A stretch of DNA of 7,842 bases from Bryobacterales bacterium (GTDB lineage: Bacteria > Acidobacteriota > Terriglobia > Bryobacterales > Bryobacteraceae): positions 1 to 7,842 of the forward strand of contig JALOKO010000160.1 in NCBI GenBank assembly GCA_025456495.1, written 5' to 3'. A model generated the notes under the pieces. It saw only the letters and a program-made list of their open reading frames with translations. It was not told the DNA's origin and made no database searches. Each line of letters starts with the position of its first letter. The stretch's first letter is position 1. This document shows, piece by piece, positions 1-4,419 of the stretch. A program made the position numbers and the translations under genes.

Positions 1-1250
1 AGGCCGCGTTCGGTGTCGGCGGTCTCCAGAACCTGATTGAGCCGCAACACCAGCAGTTCGCGCAACTGGTGCTGTTCCTGCACCAGCTTCTGGGCTACTG
101 CCCGGGCTTCCAGGGCTTCCTGCTGCGCGCGCCGCCGTTCCTGAATGGCCAGGCGCATTTCCTCTTCGGCCCGTTGGCGCTGCTGGTTTGCTTCCTTCGC
201 CGCAGCTTCGGCTGAGGCCTGCATCTGCATCGCCTCTCGCATGCGCCGGTCTGCATCCTGGGCCGTGGTGGTTGCCCGCCGGACCCGGTCATCCGCGGCA
301 CGCTGCAGCAGTTCGTTCCGCAGCGTTTCCTGCCGTTCCAGCGAAATCCGCACGCCATCACCCACTACCTGCACTGCCTCCCGGGCGGTGGAGGTTGACC
401 CGCGCGGGTCGCCGCCGAAATACATTTGGTTGGCGCGATCCAGCAACTCCGTGGCCTGCTGAAAAGCCGGCGCGACAAACTGGTCCATCCGCGTCCGACG
501 CGCAATCGCCAGGGCGTTCCGTGCCTGGTAGATGTCCAGCGGCACACCCGGCTCAAACGTGATGGGCTTCACCTCGCCGGATTCGGCGCCCACCCGGTAC
601 TGTCCGCGCGGCATCATGCGCGCCTTCACCGTGGTCTGCTCCGGGGTTCTCTTTTCATCCGGGGCCGGACTGTTTCGCAGCACGATGGTGTCACTGGGCA
701 TCACCGTCGCGAAGTAGGGCTCGGCGGTAATAATCAGGCCAAAGGATTGCAGGTCAGTTTGCGCGCGCAGCCGTCCCTCACCGCGCTCAAGCGCCAGTTC
801 TCCCAGGTTCAAACCGATGCCCGCCGTGGAGACGGCCCATACGACGTAGGTGAGGTACTCCGGCCCGAGGGACTGCGGCGTGGGCAGCCCCTTCACGCGC
901 AGGTCCAGTTCGTTGTAGTTCACCCGGCTGCGCACGCGCACTTCCCCGTTGGCGTTGCGGGCAAGGTCTGTTCCAGTCATCGCCAACTTTATGGCGCCTT
1001 CGGTCCAGGTGTAGCGGAATGCGGGGACTTCCGTGTCCGCGGTGCGCAGTTCGTAGAGAACCTCAAGCCGATCCTGGATGGCCTCAGCGGACTCCGCTGC
1101 TCCCGTTGCGGTGGCGCTCTGCTGTGGCGCCGGGTCAGACACCTGCGCGAAGATACCGGAACACCCGCACGTCAGCCATATGGCGAAGGCGGGTATCATC
1201 ATCCTGCAGGCTGCAATCCGGGTACTCTGCATCCGTCTCAAGGAACGCAA
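1..1250 (-). CDS. OmpA-family envelope protein, N-terminal part (runs off the left edge)
   Basis: The minus frame is open for 416 codons to the window edge. A TTG start at 1250-1248 is chosen because AGGAG (1257-1261) lies 6 nt upstream and in-frame stops lie just before it; the alternative is ATG at 1232. Residues 1 to about 36 form a signal peptide: basic N-terminus, hydrophobic core around MIPAFAIWLTCG, likely cleavage near IFA-Q. A mixed, strand-rich region follows (about 50-235). Next is a helical Ala-rich segment (about 240-280, around ALAIARRTRMDQFVAPAF) resembling DUF4398. A long Gln/Glu/Arg/Ala coiled coil runs from about 298 to 405. The last visible residues, LRLNQVLETADTERGL, are what usually precedes the peptidoglycan-binding OmpA C-terminal domain in such proteins; that domain would lie outside the window. 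The expected role is a periplasmic link between envelope and cell wall. The signal peptide and coiled coil are seen; the OmpA assignment is inferred from architecture and the junction sequence. Confidence 0.8.
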   Translation of the reverse strand, partial: MRSLRRMQSTRIAACRMMIPAFAIWLTCGCSGIFAQVSDPAPQQSATATGAAESAEAIQDRLEVLYELRTADTEVPAFRYTWTEGAIKLAMTGTDLARNANGEVRVRSRVNYNELDLRVKGLPTPQSLGPEYLTYVVWAVSTAGIGLNLGELALERGEGRLRAQTDLQSFGLIITAEPYFATVMPSDTIVLRNSPAPDEKRTPEQTTVKARMMPRGQYRVGAESGEVKPITFEPGVPLDIYQARNALAIARRTRMDQFVAPAFQQATELLDRANQMYFGGDPRGSTSTAREAVQVVGDGVRISLERQETLRNELLQRAADDRVRRATTTAQDADRRMREAMQMQASAEAAAKEANQQRQRAEEEMRLAIQERRRAQQEALEARAVAQKLVQEQHQLRELLVLRLNQVLETADTERG

Positions 1251-1503
1251 CGTTCTCTCCTATTACACTACATCGGCGCGCTTGCCTACAGGGTTGCCCT
1301 CGGGCTGGACGCGGGCTCCCGCGGCGCAGTGATCCGCAGGACCGCGCAGGCTCCCTGCCGGGTGAACGGCGCACAGCGTAGGGTTCTCACCAAGACTAGC
1401 GTCGAATGCCCCGTGGTGAAAGTCCATCCCGCAGACGAAGACTTCAGCGGGAAAAGCTCTCCAAAACGAAGGATTGCGGTGCTAATCTAAAGGTTTCCCG
1501 AAA
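1251..1503. other. Spacer between the OmpA-like gene and tRNA-Val; no gene seen
   Basis: This is GC-rich divergent spacer that must hold the promoters of the minus-strand envelope gene and the plus-strand tRNA. It contains several short inverted repeats: CGCGG/CCGCG near 1309-1323, and TCCCGC (1427-1432) with GCGGGA (1447-1452), which has a smaller GAAG-A-CTTC inside. I could not match it to a known structured RNA. The stretch just before the tRNA (TAATCT at 1483-1488) could be a -10 element, but no good -35 box accompanies it. Confidence 0.4.
1257..1261 (-). promoter_or_regulatory. Shine-Dalgarno deciding the TTG start of the OmpA-like gene
   Basis: On the minus strand TAGGAGAG ends 4 nt before TTG at 1250; the AGGAG core is 6 nt from it. 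The in-frame ATG at 1232 has no comparable site, so the TTG is favoured. An in-frame TAG overlaps this element and a TAA precedes it, so no longer start is possible. Confidence 0.6.
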
Positions 1504-1580
1504 GGGCTCGTAGCTCAGTTGGTTAGAGCGCTACCTTGACACGGTAGAGGTCGGCAGTTCGAGTCTGCCCGAGCCCACCA
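1504..1580 (+). tRNA. tRNA-Val (anticodon GAC)
   Basis: A full cloverleaf is visible. The acceptor stem GGGCTCG (1504-1510) pairs with CGAGCCC (1570-1576). The D arm GCTC..GAGC holds a GTTGGTTA-type loop. The anticodon stem CTACC (1531-1535) pairs with GGTAG (1543-1547) around loop TTGACAC, giving anticodon GAC at 1538-1540. The T arm GGCAG/CTGCC (1553-1569) encloses TTCGAGT. The discriminator is A1577 and CCA is encoded at 1578-1580. The tRNA reads GUC and GUU valine codons. It stands alone, with no second tRNA nearby and no convincing U-rich terminator directly after it. Confidence 0.97.
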
Positions 1581-1752
1581 CTCTTGCCTTCCCGGCTCAG
1601 CCTTGGTCAGCTTCCCCGATCTGCAGCGCACTGCCCGATGCCACCATCGACTGGCATTTAACGGCATCCCGTTGGCGCATACCTGCGTTCAGGGCCGACA
1701 ACACAGCGCCAGCACAGTGCCTTGGCCAGGACGTAGCCAGCCCGCAATTCTT

Positions 1753-1784
1753 GGACCTGAAAACCCATAGACCTGAAAACCCAT
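1753..1784 (+). repeat. Two-copy 16-bp tandem repeat upstream of rpmE
   Basis: Two adjacent copies of RGACCTGAAAACCCAT (1753-1768 and 1769-1784) differ only at the first base. They lie in the spacer between tRNA-Val and rpmE, about 60 bp upstream of the rpmE start, in the area where its promoter is expected. The first copy is preceded by TTGGAC (1751-1756), which resembles a -35 box but has no good -10 at the right distance. A functional operator and a simple slippage duplication cannot be told apart from one sequence. Confidence 0.7.
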
Positions 1785-1819
1785 CAGTCTGGTCGACAAA
1801 TCGTGTTACTCTGTCAGAT

Positions 1820-1837
1820 GGAGGTTTGGAATCCTCC
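1820..1837 (+). promoter_or_regulatory. Possible SD-sequestering hairpin in the rpmE leader
   Basis: GGAGG (1820-1824), the only Shine-Dalgarno-like run before rpmE, can pair with CCTCC (1833-1837) across an 8-nt loop. The GGAGG is 22 nt from the ATG, too far for ordinary use, and the 10 nt before the ATG have no purine-rich site. L31 mRNAs in several phyla carry autoregulatory leader structures; whether this is one is inference. Confidence 0.3.
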
Positions 1838-1846
1838 CTTACCATC

Positions 1847-2095
1847 ATGAAAGCTGGAATTCACCCCGCATACGTTGAAGTGAAGGTGATTTGCGCCTGT
1901 GGCGCTACCTTCACCACCCGCTCCACTGGCGCAGACCGCGCCAAGGAATTGCACGTGGAAGTCTGCTCCTCGTGCCATCCCTTCTTCACAGGTCGCCAGA
2001 AGCTCATGGATACCGAAGGTCGCGTTGATCGCTTCCAACGGAAGATGGCCAAGAGCAAGGCGATGCAGGACGAGTTGAAGAAGCGGAAGAACTAA
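1847..2095 (+). CDS. rpmE: 50S ribosomal protein L31
   Basis: This encodes an 82-residue protein beginning MKAGIHPAYVEVKVICACGA, the canonical bacterial L31 N-terminus. L31 sits on the large subunit at the central protuberance and contributes an intersubunit bridge to the small subunit. Cysteines 16, 18, 40 and 43 give the CxC...CxxC pattern of the zinc-binding (C+) form, and CHPFFTG (43-49) with RVDRF (59-63) is family-typical. The lysine-rich tail to residue 82 is a little longer than in E. coli (70 residues). The frame is open further upstream, but family length and the conserved MK-GIHP start fix the ATG at 1847. Ribosome-site spacing is unusual (see the leader hairpin). The gene appears monocistronic, ending at a strong terminator. 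The zinc-binding form implies no zinc-independent paralogue at this locus. Confidence 0.98.
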   Translation: MKAGIHPAYVEVKVICACGATFTTRSTGADRAKELHVEVCSSCHPFFTGRQKLMDTEGRVDRFQRKMAKSKAMQDELKKRKN

Positions 2096-2119
2096 CCTTC
2101 AAACGCTGGATTCTCAAGC

Positions 2120-2148
2120 AAAAAGCCCGCCACGACGGCGGGCTTTTT
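2120..2148 (+). terminator. Strong bidirectional rho-independent terminator after rpmE
   Basis: The stem AAAAGCCCGCC (2121-2131) and GGCGGGCTTTT (2137-2147) is perfect over 11 bp with a 5-nt loop and is followed by T residues. The A run at 2120-2124 becomes a U run on the other strand, so the same hairpin can also end the convergent sigma operon, whose last stop codon is about 150 bp away. Confidence 0.93.
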
Positions 2149-2212
2149 GTGTTCGTTCGCTATCGGATTCGCAGCACGGTGGGCGCTGGGCAGCAAGGAC
2201 ATCAAGGGCTCA

Positions 2213-2325
2213 CCCCGATTGGCTTCGCCGCTTTGCGTCCGCCCCGATTGGCTTCGCTGCTTCGCTATCGTCCGCCCCGATTGGCTTCGCCGCTTTGCTA
2301 TCGTCCGCCCCGGTTGGCTTCGCCG
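2213..2325 (-). repeat. 33-bp tandem repeats covering and following the 3' end of the periplasmic-protein gene
   Basis: Four CCCCGATTGGCTTCGC-type units start at 2213, 2242, 2275 and 2308 (plus strand), giving periods of 29, 33 and 33 bp; the last unit is partial. Read on the minus strand, the unit at 2308-2325 encodes the last residues of the gene (EANRGG). The spacer to the next unit holds the final Arg and TAG stop, and the following units repeat the same codons in frame. The 33-bp period equals 11 codons. After the stop the frame reads QSGEANRGGR-stop, then RSSEANRGGR; the 29-bp unit breaks the frame. The copies are nearly identical, which implies recent duplication. Confidence 0.88.
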
Positions 2326-2747
2326 GGCGCTCCACCCCGCTCCCGTTCCCACTTCTCGCGTTCCCGTCGCCGCTCTTCCCGCCACTGTTCGTAACGCGCC
2401 AATTGGTCAGGTCGCAGAATGGCCCGGATCTCCGCGCGTGTGGCCTCCTGCATCTGTCGCATTTCGGCCTCCATGTTGGCCTTGTGCGCATCGGCGTTGG
2501 CCCGCGCCTTGTCCAGCACCACGACGATCTGCTGCACCTGCGCTTCGTCAACACCCACGCGGGACCGCAGTTTCTCCAGGTAGTCCTGGCGCATTTGCGC
2601 GCGGGAGGGGCGCTCCTCGCGCGGCGGCGGTTCTGGCTTGGATTGGAAGAAGCGATGGCCCACCACCCCCATCGTCAGCCCGCTGGCAAACACCAGGCTC
2701 AACCAAAGCAAAGTCGTGGGAAGGGTGCGCATGGGAGTTGATCTCAC
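2298..2747 (-). CDS. Membrane-anchored periplasmic helical protein, CpxP/Spy/Metal_resist (CnrX)-like
   Basis: This encodes a 149-residue protein with GTG start at 2747; ATG at 2732 (15 bases in) is an equal alternative, as neither has a clear ribosome site. Residues 11-30 (TTLLWLSLVFASGLTMGVVG) form one membrane anchor. A Pro-rich stalk follows (38-47), then a highly charged alpha-helical domain (about 49-137) ending in ILRPDQLARYEQWREERR. That segment resembles the L-T-x-x-Q-type helix of periplasmic Spy/CpxP and heavy-metal-resistance proteins. Length and layout match CnrX of Cupriavidus (about 148 residues), which binds the anti-sigma CnrY. Only two histidines are present (H31, H88), with no HxxxH and no C-terminal His/Met pair, so metal sensing is unsupported. 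The start is 9 nt after the stop of the anti-sigma-like gene, which makes co-translation likely. The C-terminus (EANRGGR) lies inside a repeat array. The periplasmic sensor role is inferred from context. Confidence 0.75.
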   Translation of the reverse strand: MRSTPMRTLPTTLLWLSLVFASGLTMGVVGHRFFQSKPEPPPREERPSRAQMRQDYLEKLRSRVGVDEAQVQQIVVVLDKARANADAHKANMEAEMRQMQEATRAEIRAILRPDQLARYEQWREERRREREKWERERGGAPGEANRGGR

Positions 2748-2756
2748 TGGCTTCTG

Positions 2757-3080
2757 CTAGCGGCCGGGCTCCGCATCCACAAGAGCGTATCCAATCTCGG
2801 AATCGTAGTGCAGGCTGGGCGTGGTATCCAGATAGACGGCCAGGTATTCGGGTTCCGGGCGCCGCTGCGGCATCGAACTCAGAACACCCAGCAGCAAGCT
2901 GGCTGCCAGGGCACCCGAGGTCACCATCTTGGCCCAAAACCCAAAAAGGCGGGCTGAGCGCTTCGCCTCAATGGCGGCCCAGATATCCGTGCTGAACTGC
3001 GGACGCGCTTCCGGGACCACCACCGCGTTCCGGTAGGCGGCAAACGTACGCTCAAGCTGCCGTTCCAGTTCCGAGTTCAT
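2757..3080 (-). CDS. Small single-pass membrane protein, putative anti-sigma factor
   Basis: This encodes a 107-residue protein from ATG 3080-3078, preceded by GGGGGA at short spacing; an upstream in-frame ATG (3176) gives only low-complexity residues and was not used. Residues 1-50 form a charged, probably cytoplasmic helical segment (ELERQLERTFAAYRNAV, then FSTDIWAAIEAKRSARLF). Residues 53-69 (VTSGALAASLLLGVLS) are one membrane span, and 70-107 would be periplasmic, including EPEYLAVYLD. It lies between an ECF sigma gene and a periplasmic-domain gene, so binding the sigma factor at the membrane is the likely role, as CnrY (about 95 residues) does for CnrH. No HxxxCxxC zinc-finger motif is present and there are no cysteines at all. 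I do not recognise a named family. The anti-sigma function rests on topology, size and gene order. Confidence 0.68.
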   Translation of the reverse strand: MNSELERQLERTFAAYRNAVVVPEARPQFSTDIWAAIEAKRSARLFGFWAKMVTSGALAASLLLGVLSSMPQRRPEPEYLAVYLDTTPSLHYDSEIGYALVDAEPGR

Positions 3081-3320
3081 AGGTCCCCCATTTCTTGTTG
3101 CGCCTTCGCGCGATTTCCCATCCGCCTGCTGCTGGCCTCCGCGTTCGGTGGCTGAGGGCCGGTGGTGAGCACCCATCTTTCAGGCTCGAAGCCATCTCAC
3201 CATTCCGGGTGGCGCCGGACCGACTTCGAAACCTTCCTGCCAGCACCACGGGGTTGGCTACCTTGCGGCATCTCGCCCGCCGTGGCCAACTGATTCCCAA
3301 ATTGTACACATTGCGCGTCG

Positions 3321-3440
3321 CCACTTCAGCAACCGGCCTGCCACTTCAGCAACCGGCCTGCTACTTCAGCAACCGGCCTGCTACTTCCGCAACCGGCCTG
3401 CTACTTCCGCAACCGGCCTGCTACTTCCGCAACCGGCCTG
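3321..3440. repeat. Six-copy 20-bp tandem repeat (VNTR-like) between sigma and anti-sigma genes
   Basis: There are exactly six head-to-tail 20-bp units, at 3321, 3341, 3361, 3381, 3401 and 3421, each ending AACCGGCCTG. Variants are ordered: units 1-2 begin CCACTTCAGC, unit 3 CTACTTCAGC, units 4-6 CTACTTCCGC. That gradient fits stepwise duplication from the 3421 end. The period is not a multiple of three, so the array is noncoding in practice. There is no spacer, which rules out CRISPR. Confidence 0.97.
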
Positions 3441-3503
3441 CCCGTCTACCTGCCTGCCTGCAAGTTCCTTAACCGTATCGACCGCCCTTGCCGTTCCCGT
3501 TCC
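3440..3503 (-). promoter_or_regulatory. Possible internal ECF-type promoter for the anti-sigma gene
   Basis: Three GGAAC boxes, the core of ECF -35 elements, occur on the minus strand just after the sigma stop: 3503-3499, 3497-3493, and GGAACTT at 3468-3462. The first is followed after 16 nt by GTCGAT, the third after 16 nt by ACGGGC; neither is a clean ECF -10. A promoter here would let the sigma factor drive its own inhibitor. This is weak evidence, offered as a candidate only. Confidence 0.22.
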
Positions 3504-3518
3504 GGAATCGCTGGCAGC

Positions 3519-4118
3519 TTACCAGCCTTCCGGCCCGTTCGCGGGCAAGCCTGCTTCCTTGCAGGCATTGGCATAGGCCCGCAACACCCGTTGCCGGGCA
3601 CGAAACAGGCGTACCTTCAGGGCGTTTTCGTTCACCTCGTATACCTCTTCCAGTTCCTTCAGCGAAAGGCCTTCCACTTCCTTTAATGTCAGCAGAATCC
3701 GATCTTCCTCAGAAACCTGGGTGAACAGCCAGTCCATCAGGTCACGGATGCCCTTTTGCCTGCGTTCCTCCTGGAAGGTGGCGGTGCTGGCATCCGCGTC
3801 GGCCAACAGCATCATCTCCTCGCTGAAGTCAGCCAGCGGTGAATCCGCCCGCCGCTTCTGACGACGAAGATAGTCGTAGCTGGCGTTGATGGTCAGGCGG
3901 TATAGCCATGGCTCAAACACATCCGCCGTACGCAATTGCTTTAGCGAGAAGTACAGGCGAACGAACACCTCTTGGGCCACGTCCTCAACATCCTGGGACC
4001 GGTTAATGATACGCGCAATGGTGCCAAAGATCCGTTTGCGGTAGGCCTGCAAAATCTGGTTGAAGGCCGCATCGTCTCCCCCGCGGGCCTTGTCCAGAAG
4101 CTCCCGTTCAACTAGCAA
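3519..4118 (-). CDS. RNA polymerase ECF-family sigma factor (sigma-70 family)
   Basis: This encodes a 199-residue sigma factor from TTG 4118, chosen because GGGAGG (4130-4125) is 6 nt upstream; GTG at 4124 directly abuts that site and is less likely. Residues about 15-88 form sigma region 2: AFNQILQAYRKRIFGTIARI, the acidic core-binding helix SQDVEDVAQEVFVRLY, and the -10-reading segment FEPWLYRLTINASYDYLRRQ. A variable linker (about 90-130) follows. Region 4 (about 132-188) has the helix-turn-helix LSLKELEEVYEVNENALKVR followed by LFRARQRVLR. Regions 1 and 3 are absent, which defines the ECF type. It directs RNA polymerase to its own regulon, probably envelope-stress genes, and is presumably held inactive by the downstream membrane protein. 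Its own promoter should lie in the 300 bp upstream. Identification is secure; the signal and regulon are unknown. Confidence 0.95.
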   Translation of the reverse strand: MLVERELLDKARGGDDAAFNQILQAYRKRIFGTIARIINRSQDVEDVAQEVFVRLYFSLKQLRTADVFEPWLYRLTINASYDYLRRQKRRADSPLADFSEEMMLLADADASTATFQEERRQKGIRDLMDWLFTQVSEEDRILLTLKEVEGLSLKELEEVYEVNENALKVRLFRARQRVLRAYANACKEAGLPANGPEGW

Positions 4119-4124
4119 GACCAC

Positions 4125-4130
4125 CCTCCC
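4125..4130 (-). promoter_or_regulatory. Shine-Dalgarno deciding the TTG start of the sigma gene
   Basis: GGGAGG on the minus strand is immediately followed by GTG-GTC-TTG. The distance is 0 nt to the GTG and 6 nt to the TTG, so initiation at TTG (4118-4116) is favoured. Confidence 0.55.
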
Positions 4131-4385
4131 GGGTTCGCCCGCGGCTTGAACGGGTCACCGCCCATCCCCCTCCAGCGGCTACCGCAGAGAGCCCCTGACA
4201 GGAATCGGCATTTCCCGACCAACTGGAATGGCGCAGCGAAAGCCACTCCGGTTACCAGTTGCCTGGAACTAGAGGATACGCTTCCTGGCGACTGCCGCTG
4301 AAGCAGCGCCGCGGAGGGCCGTGATCGTTTCGGAAGCCTCATCTTATCAATTACTTAGGACATACCATGATCGCATGTTAGACTG
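4131..4385. other. Divergent promoter region between the sigma gene and pcrA
   Basis: This noncoding stretch must contain the promoters of both divergent units. Positions 4341-4385 are clearly more AT-rich than the surroundings and are the likely core of the pcrA promoter. TTATCA (4344-4349) and TACCAT (4363-4368) are partial matches to -35 and -10 boxes, but the spacing is wrong. On the minus strand no GGAAC box with a matching ECF -10 was found. Positions 4131-4340 are GC-rich with nothing I can name. Confidence 0.4.
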
Positions 4386-4408
4386 AAAAAGCCAACCGGG
4401 GGTTGGCT
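4386..4408 (-). terminator. Minus-strand intrinsic terminator / hairpin in the pcrA leader
   Basis: AGCCAACC (4390-4397) and GGTTGGCT (4401-4408) form a perfect 8-bp stem with a 3-nt loop. On the minus strand it is followed by TTTT, the form of a rho-independent terminator that would stop antisense RNA from pcrA before the sigma operon. On the plus strand the hairpin lies 11 nt before the pcrA ATG and covers the only G-rich, ribosome-site-like run. Confidence 0.6.
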
Positions 4409-4419
4409 CCCCACTGTCC

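Larger units (their letters stand above)
3081..3518. other. 438-bp noncoding gap inside the sigma operon
   Basis: The gap holds no credible gene; open frames here pass through the 20-bp array in rotating phase. It contains the six-unit array (3321-3440), a CCTG tetranucleotide run (about 3449-3461), three GGAAC boxes on the minus strand (3464-3503), and on the minus strand a TACAAT -10-like hexamer (3306-3301) just past the array. A gap this long between a sigma gene and its anti-sigma is unusual, as the two are normally adjacent or overlapping. I see no strong terminator in it. Confidence 0.7.

Noticed and set aside
1280..1470. A structured RNA (6S, SRP, RNase P, cobalamin or glycine riboswitch) in the GC-rich spacer
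   Set aside because: Short stems are present, but none of the conserved core sequences of these families could be matched on either strand.
426..1490. A 354-codon plus-strand open frame opposite the OmpA-like gene
   Set aside because: The minus frame has a signal peptide, a coiled coil and the OmpA junction; the plus frame is its shadow and has no coherent protein features.
1504..1580. tRNA-Val as an integration site for a mobile element
   Set aside because: No integrase, no direct repeat of the tRNA 3' end and no foreign-looking genes are in the window.
1638..1668. A possible terminator after tRNA-Val (ATGCCA 1638-1643 with TGGCAT 1652-1657)
   Set aside because: The stem is only 6 bp with an 8-nt loop and three T residues, 58 nt after the tRNA; GATGCC also pairs with GGCATC nearby. 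Too weak to annotate.
3321..3440. CRISPR array
   Set aside because: The 20-bp units are contiguous with no unique spacers and no cas genes are present.
3095..3472. A 125-codon plus-strand open frame across the sigma/anti-sigma gap
   Set aside because: It reads through the 20-bp array in all three phases, has no recognisable domain and lies antisense in a noncoding gap; the repeat keeps it open by chance.
4112..4342. A 76-codon minus-strand frame upstream of the sigma gene
   Set aside because: It overlaps the sigma start, has low-complexity composition and no ribosome site.
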